Source: Rhodopseudomonas sp. BAL398 (GTDB lineage Bacteria; Pseudomonadota; Alphaproteobacteria; Rhizobiales; Xanthobacteraceae). From it: a DNA stretch of 64,000 nt. Both the position numbers and the translations under genes were made by a program. A model generated the notes under the pieces. That model was not told the DNA's origin, ran no database searches, and worked only from the letters and a program-made list of their open reading frames with translations. The stretch is from the NCBI RefSeq assembly GCF_033001325.1, contig NZ_CP133111.1, forward strand, positions 1,674,001 through 1,738,000, in the 5' to 3' direction. Shown here one piece after another: positions 28,181 to 36,593 of this stretch (position 1 is its first letter; the number at the start of each line of letters is the position of its first letter).

Positions 28181-29782
28181 CTACTTCTGGGCGTGGACGT
28201 ACGCGGCGATGGTGTACTGGTCAACGCGCGGGGCGTAGCTCAGGCCCTTCTTCATCGCCCAGACCGTCTGCTCATAATGCAACGGGATGATGCCGTAGTC
28301 GTCGAGCACCATCTTTTCGGCGTCACGCAACAGAGCTTCGCGCTTGGCGTCGTCGATGGTCGTCATCGCCGTCTTCAGCAGCTTGTCCATCGCGGGATTG
28401 GAATAGCGGCCGGCATTGGTCGGGCCGGTGCCCTCTTCCTTGTTGTAGGTCGCCACCAGCGACTTCAGCGGTGACGACATCTCGCCCGAGGAGGCGCTCC
28501 AGCCGGCCAAGTACATCGGAAAGTCGAGCTTGTTGCGGCGGGAGAAGAATTGGCTCGCCGTTTGTGCGTCGACCTTGGTGGTGATTCCGATGCGCGCCAG
28601 CATCTGGGCGACGGCCTGGGCAACCTGGGCGTCGTTGATGTAGCGGTCATTCGGCGTGCCGAGGGTGATCCCGAAGCCCTTGGGATAGCCGGCCTCGGTC
28701 AACAGCTGCTTGGCCTTTTCCGGATCGTATTTGTCGACCGCGCGGCCATTGGTGCCGAACATCGGCGGCGGCAGCAATTCGCCGGCCGCCTTGGCGTAGC
28801 CGCCCATGATGCGCTCGACGATGGCGCCGCGGTTGATGGCGAGCGAGATCGCCTCGCGCACCTTCTTGTCGAGCAGCGGGTTCTTGCCATCGGTACCGGT
28901 GATGCTCGGGGCATCGCCGTCCTGGTCCATGGCGAGATAGATGATGCGGTTCGACAACGCGTCGACGACGTTATAACCGGCATTCTTGATGCGCTTCAGG
29001 TCCTGGATCGGCGGCGACTCGATCATATCGACATCGCCCGACAGGAGCGCAGCGACGCGCGGGCCATCGCTGGTAATCGGGCGCAAGGTCACCTTGTCCC
29101 AGTCGGGCTTCGGGCCCCAGTAACCGTCGTAGCGGGTCATCACCATCTGGCTGCCACGCACGAAGCTTTCGAGCTTGTAGGGGCCGGTGCCGACGGTCAC
29201 GGTGGGAGAGTTGAAATCCGTCGACTGGGGAACTTTTCCCATGCCCTCGCACCCGCCGCCCGGCTTGTAGGTCACGGTCTTCTCGGCACCGGCAGCATCA
29301 GCCGAAAGAATCGGCAGATTGGCGACATCGGTCGGCAGCAGCGGATTGGCCCCGGCGGTCTTGATCAGCACGGCGTTCGCGCCATCGGCCGTCACATCGG
29401 TGATGGTGCCGGTGTAGATCGTGTAGGAGGAAGGCGAGTTCGCGACCAGCGGCACGCGGCAATAAGTGTAGATCACGTCGCGGGCTGAAAAAATGCTGCC
29501 GTTCTGGAATTTCACGCCATCGCGCAACGTGAAGCGCCAGGTCGTGTCGTCGATCGCTTCCCACTTCGTCGCCAGCGCCGGCGTAATTTTCTGCAGCGGA
29601 TCCTGATTGGTCAGCCCCTCGAAGATGTTGAGCAGCACCTGCATGTTGGTCGACAGCTGGTGAAACTGCGGGTCCATCGACGTCGCTTCGGACTTCAGTC
29701 CGATGGAGAGATCGGCGGCTTGCGCGGCTCCGGATAAAGCGGTTCCGGCGACAAGGCAGGCGAGAAAGGCGCGTAATATCAT
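28181..29782 (-). CDS. Peptide-type ABC transporter substrate-binding protein
   Basis: 533-residue periplasmic binding protein of the SBP_bac_5 (DppA/OppA) family. A signal peptide (RAFLACLVAGTALSGAAQA, cleavage before ADLS) is followed by the family core: SMDPQFHQLSTNMQVLLNIF, FTLRDGVKFQNGSIFSARDV, VGTGPYKLESFVRG and AYPKGF-like EAGYPKGFGITL. It is the first gene of the leftward importer operon, divergent from a LysR gene. It sets the specificity, which the sequence alone does not reveal. Confidence 0.95.
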   Translation of the reverse strand: MILRAFLACLVAGTALSGAAQAADLSIGLKSEATSMDPQFHQLSTNMQVLLNIFEGLTNQDPLQKITPALATKWEAIDDTTWRFTLRDGVKFQNGSIFSARDVIYTYCRVPLVANSPSSYTIYTGTITDVTADGANAVLIKTAGANPLLPTDVANLPILSADAAGAEKTVTYKPGGGCEGMGKVPQSTDFNSPTVTVGTGPYKLESFVRGSQMVMTRYDGYWGPKPDWDKVTLRPITSDGPRVAALLSGDVDMIESPPIQDLKRIKNAGYNVVDALSNRIIYLAMDQDGDAPSITGTDGKNPLLDKKVREAISLAINRGAIVERIMGGYAKAAGELLPPPMFGTNGRAVDKYDPEKAKQLLTEAGYPKGFGITLGTPNDRYINDAQVAQAVAQMLARIGITTKVDAQTASQFFSRRNKLDFPMYLAGWSASSGEMSSPLKSLVATYNKEEGTGPTNAGRYSNPAMDKLLKTAMTTIDDAKREALLRDAEKMVLDDYGIIPLHYEQTVWAMKKGLSYAPRVDQYTIAAYVHAQK

Positions 29783-29923
29783 CTTCCATCTCCACCAGAA
29801 CTTTCGACGCGTCAGACCGTCCCGAGCGCGTCGACCGCCGGGATCAATCCGGCTGTTGGCAGGAAGGCTATTATGCTGTAATTGAATTTGAAAGAGAAAA
29901 GTATATACGTTTTTTGCATAGAT

Positions 29924-30850
29924 ATGCCTGAAAATTCATCAGACGAAAAAAATGATCAGCGGCGGGCCGGCTTCACTCTTCGTGAGCTTGAGGTTCTGCG
30001 TGCGCTGGTCGAAACGGGAAAGACGACAGTAGCGGCACAGCGCCTTGGGCTGTCGCAGTCGGCAGTCAGCCGCGCGCTGGCCGAACTGGAAGCGACGCTC
30101 GGCCGCAAGCTGTTTGATCGTTCGGGTGGCAGGCTGGTGCCCAATTCCGATGCGCTGGCTGTCAACGACGAACTCGGGCCGATCTTTGCCGCGCTGGCCC
30201 GCATCGTCGACCGGCAGGCTGCCGGGACGGGTTCGCATACCGGCATGCTGCGCATCGCCGCGCCGCCGACCATCGCCCACCGATTCCTGCCGCCGATCGT
30301 CGCTCGTTTCACCAAGGCCAATCCGCAGCTGGAAGTCGTGTTCGAGGTTCTGTCGAGCGACGTTCTCGTCACCAACACTGCAGAGGACCGCCACGATATC
30401 GGCGTGACCGACACCGCCGTCGCGCATGACAGCGTGCACAGCGACCTGTTGATTGCGTCGGAGGCGATTTGCGCCCTGCCGAGCCGGCACCCCCTGGCTG
30501 CGCGCGACGTCATCCGGCCGGAGGATCTGGAGGGCCAAGCCTTCATCGTTTTGACGCGGCGCCATTCCGGCCGCACCCAGACCGACCGCTTGTTCGACAA
30601 GGTCGGCGTGCGACGCAACGTGGTCATCGAGACTGCGACGGCGGTCTCGGCGGCCGAATTCGTGCGCGAGGGCCTTGGGGTTGCGCTGCTCAACCCGTTT
30701 CCGATCGTCCACCAACTCGGCAGTGGCATCGTCGTCCGACCGTTCGAGCCGGCCATCCCCTACCGCACCTGCTTTCTCTCGCCCGCCAGCCGGCCGCTGT
30801 CGCTCGCCGCGGCGGACTTCATGACGCTGGTGCGCAAGAGCCTCACCTGA
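29924..30850 (+). CDS. LysR-family transcriptional regulator
   Basis: 308-residue LysR regulator with HTH TTVAAQRLGLSQSAVSRALA followed by ELEATLGRKLFDRSGGRL. Start taken at the ATG 29924; an in-frame TTG at 29882 adds 14 residues and neither has a good ribosome site. It is divergent from the binding-protein gene with about 140 bases between starts, so it probably regulates the importer and perhaps the ArgE-like gene downstream. Confidence 0.92.
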   Translation: MPENSSDEKNDQRRAGFTLRELEVLRALVETGKTTVAAQRLGLSQSAVSRALAELEATLGRKLFDRSGGRLVPNSDALAVNDELGPIFAALARIVDRQAAGTGSHTGMLRIAAPPTIAHRFLPPIVARFTKANPQLEVVFEVLSSDVLVTNTAEDRHDIGVTDTAVAHDSVHSDLLIASEAICALPSRHPLAARDVIRPEDLEGQAFIVLTRRHSGRTQTDRLFDKVGVRRNVVIETATAVSAAEFVREGLGVALLNPFPIVHQLGSGIVVRPFEPAIPYRTCFLSPASRPLSLAAADFMTLVRKSLT

Positions 30851-30912
30851 TCGCTTTCCTCACGCCTTCGCGCGCCGTCTCCCGAACGGCGCTCCCCTCC
30901 CGGAGTCCTCCA

Positions 30913-32112
30913 ATGCCTTCTCAGTCCAGCCCTGACATCCTCAAGAGCCTCGTCAGCTTCGATACCACCAGCCGCGGCTCCAACCTGGCCCTGATCGACT
31001 ATGTCGAAGCCTATCTCGCCGATCTCGGCGTTGCATCCGAGCGCATTTATGATGCGACCGGCGAGAAGGCCAATCTCTGGGCGACGATCGGTCCGGCCGA
31101 TGTTCGCGGCATCGTATTGTCCGGGCATACCGACGTCGTTCCGGTTGATGGTCAGGCGTGGCAGAGCGATCCGTTCACGCTGACCGAGCGGGAGGGCCGC
31201 CTCTTCGGCCGCGGCGCCTGCGACATGAAGGGGTTTCTCGCCTGCGTTCTTGCCGCCGTGCCGTCGATGCTGGCCGCCGACCTTGCGCGCCCGATCCATC
31301 TGGCTTTCTCCTATGACGAAGAGGTCGGCTGCGTCGGCGTCATCGGCTTGCTCGAAGCACTCAAGGGCCGGCCTGTCACGCCGCAATACTGCGTCGTCGG
31401 CGAGCCGACCGCGATGGAGGTGGTGGTCGCCCACAAGGCCAAACGCTCGATGCGGGCGACGGTCACCGGCCGCGCCTGCCATTCCTCGCTCGCGCCGCAA
31501 GGCGTCAACGCCATCGAATACGCCGCTCTGTTCATCGCCAAGCTGCGCCAGATCGGCGCGCGCCTCGCCAAGGACGGCAAGCGCGACGAGGCCTATGACA
31601 TTCCCTTCACGACAGCCCATACCGGCAAGATCCACGGCGGCACGGCGCTGAACATCGTGCCGGACGTGTGCCACTTCGAGTTCGAATTCCGCGTCATGCC
31701 GGGCGAAGATCCGGATGCGCTGGTCGCCGAGATCGCCGCCTTCGCCCGCGATGTACTCGAGCCGGAAATGCAGGCGATCGCGCCGGAGACCGGGATCGCG
31801 ATCGATGTCTTTGCGGCCTTTCCTGGGATCGAGACCGCGCCGGACGCCGACCTCACCCACCTCGTCCAGCGCTTTGCCGGCCGCAACGGCTTCAGCAAGG
31901 TCGCCTACGGAACCGAGGCTGGCCGGTTCAACGAGATCCTCGGCATCGAGACGGTCATCTGTGGCCCCGGACGCATTGTCGAGGCGCATCGTCCGGACGA
32001 ATATGTCGAGATCGCCCAGCTCGACCGCTGCGACGCCTTTCTCGCCCGCCTCATCGAGTGGGCGCAGCTCAAACAAGTTGCCGGTTCAGAGATTATTCGG
32101 GCCCGCGGATGA
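30913..32112 (+). CDS. argE: Acetylornithine deacetylase (ArgE-like M20 hydrolase)
   Basis: 399-residue M20A zinc hydrolase that removes an N-acyl group from amino acids. Motifs: LSGHTDVVPVDG, FGRGACDMKGFLA, SYDEEVGCVG, GEPTAMEV, GRACHSSLAPQGVNAIEYAA and the terminal metal ligand in IVEAHRPDEYVEIAQL. Start at the ATG 30913-30915 with a GGAG-type site; the frame is open far upstream but inside the LysR gene. Sitting beside an importer and two further M20 enzymes, it may act on an imported N-acyl amino acid rather than serve arginine synthesis. Confidence 0.88.
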   Translation: MPSQSSPDILKSLVSFDTTSRGSNLALIDYVEAYLADLGVASERIYDATGEKANLWATIGPADVRGIVLSGHTDVVPVDGQAWQSDPFTLTEREGRLFGRGACDMKGFLACVLAAVPSMLAADLARPIHLAFSYDEEVGCVGVIGLLEALKGRPVTPQYCVVGEPTAMEVVVAHKAKRSMRATVTGRACHSSLAPQGVNAIEYAALFIAKLRQIGARLAKDGKRDEAYDIPFTTAHTGKIHGGTALNIVPDVCHFEFEFRVMPGEDPDALVAEIAAFARDVLEPEMQAIAPETGIAIDVFAAFPGIETAPDADLTHLVQRFAGRNGFSKVAYGTEAGRFNEILGIETVICGPGRIVEAHRPDEYVEIAQLDRCDAFLARLIEWAQLKQVAGSEIIRARG

Positions 32113-32836
32113 GGCGTTTGGGGGCGAAGTAGAGCATGGTCGGCGTCCGTCGACTATGACCATGCGCCCAAGATTGCCCGCTCGACAGCACGGTCGATCG
32201 GCGCCGAGCGCCGTCGCCGACTAACAACTTAGGATACGCTCGGGTCGCCCTGAATCATTCCCACTCGATTATCTAAGTAGTAAAGAACCGTTTGAAATAA
32301 CTGGATAATTTTCTCTCAAGGCGAGCAAAACCCGACGCTCGGGCCGTCAAAAAGTTACGCTATTGATTTTAAAGGGAAAATCGCCGAAAAATAATTTTTA
32401 GGTTTCGTCAACTATCGGGACCAGTTGGACGATTTTTCACTTCGCGGCGCCCGGCAGCCTACTCGGCTCCCGTCAAAAAGTACCGTCATTCAATCCATAT
32501 CACGCATCGCGGGCGGATGCCATCCGGTCGCAGGCGAGCGGCCCGGCGCGAACCATCCAGGCTGGCCTCCAGCCGCAGCGTTGCTGGGTTGAGAAAGATC
32601 AGGCCAATTGGGGGAATTATCGCGCATGTGAGATGCGCGATAATCAGAACCACTCAAAGCAAATTCCGACCGCGCTACAGGTTCGGCTTGTGACATCACT
32701 GCTTCCTCGGGGGGGAGATTGTGAAACACCTATCAGTCCAAATGAATAGCTTCCGAGCCCAAAATCACCCTTCGATCGCACAGCTCAATATGCCATATAT
32801 GACTGATTAATGCGATCTATTGTGCATATCTGATGT
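32113..32836. other. 724-base A/T-rich gap at the left edge of the defence island
   Basis: From about 32230 the base composition drops sharply compared with the flanking metabolic genes. I see no tRNA gene and no intact gene apart from a doubtful small frame listed separately. CGTCAAAAAGT occurs twice in direct orientation, at 32345-32355 and 32471-32481. Short poly-A and poly-T runs between 32370 and 32450 suggest old non-coding or insertion-site DNA. This is the likely boundary of the acquired region. Confidence 0.5.
32490..32696 (-). CDS. Doubtful small hypothetical protein
   Basis: 68 codons beginning MSQAEPVARSEFALSG, rich in Pro, Ser, Trp and Asn. The ATG has a GAGGAAG site eight bases upstream, which is the only support; there is no homology I recognise. 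It lies between the island edge and hipA. It may be random. Confidence 0.2.
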   Translation of the reverse strand: MSQAEPVARSEFALSGSDYRASHMRDNSPNWPDLSQPSNAAAGGQPGWFAPGRSPATGWHPPAMRDMD

Positions 32837-34069
32837 TTAAATGGCAAGAGCGAGGTCGGTCTGCTCATTGACGAAGGCGGCTTCATATTCGCGCGCTAGA
32901 GTACCCGAGACGCCCACCTGTCGAAGCACCTCACGCCATCCATCGGAAATGCGCAGCGCCGTCTCGCGGATCATCCGGCGAGCATCTGCTTCGGCGATCT
33001 CGAAGAACTCGCACGCTTCGAGGGCCAGACGGATGGACCGATCGTGCGCGCCGCCCTCAAGGATCGCCGTTTCAAGATGCGGATTGCGATCCGGCGCAGG
33101 GTTCACATCGAAAACCGGCGACAGGCGCCAGCGACCGGATCCCACATAGACGAAGCCGTGGTTCTTCAGATGGTCGTCTTTGTTCGACACAAGGATGGTG
33201 AAGACCAGGCGTAGGAAGAGCTCGCGGAAATCGGCTTGCGGATCGGCGGCATAGGCCCGCATGAAATCGACGATCTCGGTATAGGAGCCGAGTTCGGTCC
33301 CGATCTTCCCCAGAGCGGTACGCGCCGAGATATAGGGAATACGCGCGATCCCGCGCCGATCGAACCGCTGGATCAGCGCCACCGGAAACGGCGTGTCGGT
33401 CAACTCCAACCTGACCTCGGGCGTGCGGATGCCGCAGGCACGGGCCAGGCGAAGCGTCGCAACCTCAACGCGCTCGATCGGCTGCTGGTCGTGGACCGAG
33501 GTGAACTTGGCAAGCCAGAGCGTCTCGCCGTCCCGGACATTGGCCTTGGGACGCGCGCCGCCGGAACCGCCCGCGCCAGCGAGTGCCTGCATCTCCTCGG
33601 CGGAAATCTCCCTGCCCTGCTCATAGGCCCGCGCGATGGCGGTGATCGCCTGCAGATCGACCAAACGCGGCACGGCGTCGGCCGCTGCACCCCGGATGAT
33701 CTTCCCGGCATCATCGAGAAATCGCAGCGCGCCCTGCCGACAGGTATCATCGGACAGGGTCAGATATTCGAATTCGGAAAGGCCGTTGCCATAGGCGCGT
33801 TCGAGAAGCCTGCGGCCCCAGCTATCCGGCGCGGCGTCGGCGAACACACCCGCCAGTGCGTCACGCATGTTTCCGGGCTGGCCGGACATGTGAAATGGTC
33901 CGCCTTCAAGTGGCAAGGTCGGCTGTACGGCGAAGGCGCGGGGATTCTCGATCCAGGCAGGATCATAGGAGAAGGTCGAGAACTGCCGCGGCCCGGCCTG
34001 CGTGAAGCGCAATTGGCCGACCGGCGTCTGGCTCTCGCCGAGAGCGACATGGGCTGTGTAGTCTGGCAT
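32837..34069 (-). CDS. hipA: HipA-family serine/threonine kinase toxin
   Basis: 410-residue HipA-like kinase. HipA kinases phosphorylate aminoacyl-tRNA synthetases or similar targets and induce dormancy. The N-terminal subdomain (VALGESQTPVGQLRFTQAG) is followed by the kinase core: GGSGGARPKANV, ALIQRFDR, the catalytic loop SNKDDHLKNHGF and the metal-binding segment LSPVFDVNPAPDRNPH. The start is the ATG at 34067-34069, sharing a base with the antitoxin stop, so HipB and HipA are coupled. All key residues look intact. Confidence 0.93.
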   Translation of the reverse strand: MPDYTAHVALGESQTPVGQLRFTQAGPRQFSTFSYDPAWIENPRAFAVQPTLPLEGGPFHMSGQPGNMRDALAGVFADAAPDSWGRRLLERAYGNGLSEFEYLTLSDDTCRQGALRFLDDAGKIIRGAAADAVPRLVDLQAITAIARAYEQGREISAEEMQALAGAGGSGGARPKANVRDGETLWLAKFTSVHDQQPIERVEVATLRLARACGIRTPEVRLELTDTPFPVALIQRFDRRGIARIPYISARTALGKIGTELGSYTEIVDFMRAYAADPQADFRELFLRLVFTILVSNKDDHLKNHGFVYVGSGRWRLSPVFDVNPAPDRNPHLETAILEGGAHDRSIRLALEACEFFEIAEADARRMIRETALRISDGWREVLRQVGVSGTLAREYEAAFVNEQTDLALAI

Positions 34070-34446
34070 CAGAAGGCCGCGCCGTCCGGATCGACGACAT
34101 CCGCTCCATCCTGCGGAGACTCTTCCCTGGCTTTCTGCCTGCGTAGCGTGGTCGCGAACGACCTCCCGCGACGTGGCAGTTGTTCGGCGGCCAGCGCCAG
34201 GCCCAGATCGTCCTTGCGGATATCAATCAGGTCGGCGAGCCTTTCGACAAGGCCCAGGACGACCAGGACATCGGCCAACGTGCCGATGGCGACGCCGGGG
34301 TCACCCTTCTCAAGGCGCGTGACGGTGCTCGGCGACGTGCCCGCACGCACCGCCAAATCGGCCACGGCGATGCCGCGCCGCAGGCGCGCGCCGCGAACGT
34401 CGTGACCAAGCCTTTCGAGGGCGGACTTTGATTTTGGCGAACCCAT
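34069..34446 (-). CDS. hipB: HipB-like XRE-family antitoxin
   Basis: 125-residue XRE DNA-binding protein that should neutralise HipA and repress the operon. The HTH is GIAVADLAVRAGTSPSTVTR within about residues 26-48. The C-terminal tail (AREESPQDGADVVDPDG) is acidic and probably unstructured. The ATG at 34444-34446 is preferred to one at 34453-34455, which is nine bases earlier; either is possible. A palindrome 38 bases upstream is the likely operator. Confidence 0.85.
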   Translation of the reverse strand: MGSPKSKSALERLGHDVRGARLRRGIAVADLAVRAGTSPSTVTRLEKGDPGVAIGTLADVLVVLGLVERLADLIDIRKDDLGLALAAEQLPRRGRSFATTLRRQKAREESPQDGADVVDPDGAAF

Positions 34447-34483
34447 CACAACCATCCAGATACGATAATTAATAACACTTATA

Positions 34484-34499
34484 TCGTCATATATGACGA
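34484..34499. promoter_or_regulatory. Probable HipB operator palindrome
   Basis: TCGTCATATATGACGA is a perfect 16-base palindrome located 30-50 bases upstream of hipB and between the divergent hipBA and QueC operons. Antitoxins of this type bind such palindromes over their own promoter. Confidence 0.65.
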
Positions 34500-34587
34500 A
34501 TTACTGAGTTCTTCAAGGGGCAGATATACAAACGGCGCCAGAATTGGCGCTCACGATCAAGCTATGTCAGAGATTTATATAGATATA

Positions 34588-34616
34588 TTGACTTTGTCAG
34601 CAATGTCGCCTATTTT
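34588..34616 (+). promoter_or_regulatory. Sigma-70-type promoter of the QueC operon
   Basis: TTGACT at 34588-34593 and TATTTT at 34611-34616 are separated by 17 bases. Initiation about seven bases further would give a 5' UTR of some 13 bases before the ATG at 34636, which carries GGGAGG. This supports the short start for the first gene over the ATG at 34564. Confidence 0.6.
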
Positions 34617-34635
34617 CCCGACATGGGAGGCGATC

Positions 34636-35208
34636 ATGACTGACGGACCGTTCAGAAATGCGGAATTGCCCGGCCGCTGGAAGCGCTACGGCCAGGAACT
34701 GGTCAGCGATGCCGCGAGCTCGGAAGAGCGCACGATGCATGCGTGCCACAGCATGATTGGTGACGTGGACATGAAGGCATTCAGTCCTCTTTTCGATGAA
34801 CTCAAAACCCACGCCGAGCGTGCCCAAATGGACCTGGACCCTGTCACGACAGTCGAAACGATTTTCGAGAATCATGCGCCGTCGCCTTTGGCGGACGCCT
34901 TACAACGGCATTTGATAGCCAACCTCCGCGATCAAATATCTCCCGACAAGGCCCTCAGTCAGGCGCTCGAAAACACGGCAAAAGAGTGGATCGGCACCAC
35001 CAAGAATCGGCTCGACGAAGAATGCATCCGTGCCCGCGAGCTCGGCGACATGAGTCGAGAAGATTACCGGAAGGGAATCGAGCGGAACCGCGAGACGTTC
35101 GCTGCGATCAAGTCCAGTGAACTCAGCGGCGCGTTAGCAACTGGCAACAAGCGCGCTTTCCGTCAGGCAGTTCAGAAGAAATCCGGCGTAGATGCGGGAC
35201 CAGAATAG
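34636..35208 (+). CDS. Uncharacterised protein, first gene of the QueC operon
   Basis: 190-residue soluble protein that I do not recognise. It is rich in charged residues, looks largely alpha-helical, and has no signal peptide, membrane segment or Cys cluster. A helical, basic C-terminal region (REDYRKGIERNRETFAAIKS) precedes the end. The ATG at 34636 has GGGAGG five bases upstream and a promoter just before it. The stop overlaps the GTG start of the QueC-like gene by one base, so the two products are made together and probably work together. Small uncharacterised partners of QueC-like enzymes are known in Qat systems, but I cannot show homology. Confidence 0.75.
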   Translation: MTDGPFRNAELPGRWKRYGQELVSDAASSEERTMHACHSMIGDVDMKAFSPLFDELKTHAERAQMDLDPVTTVETIFENHAPSPLADALQRHLIANLRDQISPDKALSQALENTAKEWIGTTKNRLDEECIRARELGDMSREDYRKGIERNRETFAAIKSSELSGALATGNKRAFRQAVQKKSGVDAGPE

Positions 35209-36593
35209 TGAGCGTCGATCCGAAAATGTCACCAACGCAGGTTAAATGCCTTTTCGTTATCGAGAAGGGACAGCATCCGGGTCGCATGCCCCCAAAGGAC
35301 GCTGTGATCGCGGAGATCGGCCGTCACATTCACTTTAATGCGGCGGTCCTAGATACCTTCGACGTAAAGGGATTCGAGGCGCTGCACTATGACATGCTCG
35401 TTCTCTGCGCCGCCATCGAGTTCGCTGACCGGCGTTGGAAGCGCCCCTTGGGATGGCGCCGCACCTTGGATGTGGCGGTCCCAGTTATTGACCTTAAGAC
35501 TTGGCAGAAGCCGGACGTTCTGAAGGCCCTGCACAGTGTCTTGAACCACCTGACCGGCGACGCGTGGCAATTGACCTTTGTTCAGGCAAAGAACCTTTCG
35601 CCGATCGGCTCGCGGCAGATGCCGTTGGACTTCGGCAAGGCCAAGACCTTCGCCGTCGCTTACAGCGATGGCTTGGATTCGCGTGCCGTCTCGGCTCTGA
35701 GCGGGAACGAGGCTGAGGCACTGTGTATCCGGGTCGCCGGCAATCGCCAGCGCCGGAAAAATGGTGATAGCTATTTCACGCAGATCCCGTTCAAAGTGAA
35801 GGGGTATCGCGGCAACGAGAGTAGCTTCCGCTCGCGGGGATTTCAGTTTGCGGCGGTGACGGGGATTGCCGCGCAGCTTTCAGGTGTGACGCGTATCATT
35901 GTTCCGGAGAGCGGCCAGGGCGCACTCGGGCCGGTTCTGCTTCCGCTGCACAACATCTACGCCGACTATCGCAACCATCCGACGTTCTTCCGGAAAATGG
36001 AGCGGTTCATCAAGGCAGTGCTGGGCTCCCGGGTCCGGTTTGAGCAGCCCCGCCTGTGGTCGACGAAAGGCCAGACGTTGCGCGCGTTTTTGAGCATGGT
36101 CGGAAAGTCCGAACAGCATCTGACGAGTACCCATTCTTGCTGGCAAACGCGCCGGGTCGTCAATGTAGGCGGCAGGAAGCAGTGTGGCCTGTGCGCTGCC
36201 TGCTTACTGAGACGCCTCAGTCTGCATGCCGCTGGCGTCAACGAAGCGTCTGGCACGTATGTCGTGTCCAACCTTGCCGCTTCTGACGCGTCCAATGCTT
36301 TGTCGGTCATATCCCAAAAGGCTGATCGGGACATCATGGTCGAGTATGGAAGCGTCGGTGCGCGCCACCTGCAGCACCTTGCGGATATGGCCGGCCTGCC
36401 GGACGACGCCCTTCGCGTTCACGCCTCGCAAATCTCGGCCGCGATAGAGGAAAGCTACGACGAAACGCTGAAAAAACTGAGGACGATGTTGGTAACGCAT
36501 GCTGGGGAATGGCGGGCATTTCTGTCCGCGCAAGGAGATCAAAGCTTTTTGAGGAGCTGGATGGATGGAGGGCGCTTTGGCCGATCTGAATGA
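35208..36593 (+). CDS. QueC-like PP-loop enzyme of a putative defence operon
   Basis: 461-residue protein with a central QueC-like ATP pyrophosphatase domain. The PP-loop is FAVAYSDGLDSRAVSAL (SDGLDS at about 153-158). A zinc site is visible as Cys311 and the cluster CGLCAACLLRR (Cys326, Cys329, Cys332), matching the C-x(n)-C-x2-C-x2-C of QueC. True QueC (7-cyano-7-deazaguanine synthase) is about 230 residues; this protein has about 140 extra residues at the N-terminus and about 120 at the C-terminus, and no other queuosine gene is near. QueC-like enzymes are components of Qat and type IV CBASS defence systems. Start is a GTG at 35208 overlapping the previous stop. The chemistry is inferred. 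Confidence 0.85.
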   Translation: MSVDPKMSPTQVKCLFVIEKGQHPGRMPPKDAVIAEIGRHIHFNAAVLDTFDVKGFEALHYDMLVLCAAIEFADRRWKRPLGWRRTLDVAVPVIDLKTWQKPDVLKALHSVLNHLTGDAWQLTFVQAKNLSPIGSRQMPLDFGKAKTFAVAYSDGLDSRAVSALSGNEAEALCIRVAGNRQRRKNGDSYFTQIPFKVKGYRGNESSFRSRGFQFAAVTGIAAQLSGVTRIIVPESGQGALGPVLLPLHNIYADYRNHPTFFRKMERFIKAVLGSRVRFEQPRLWSTKGQTLRAFLSMVGKSEQHLTSTHSCWQTRRVVNVGGRKQCGLCAACLLRRLSLHAAGVNEASGTYVVSNLAASDASNALSVISQKADRDIMVEYGSVGARHLQHLADMAGLPDDALRVHASQISAAIEESYDETLKKLRTMLVTHAGEWRAFLSAQGDQSFLRSWMDGGRFGRSE

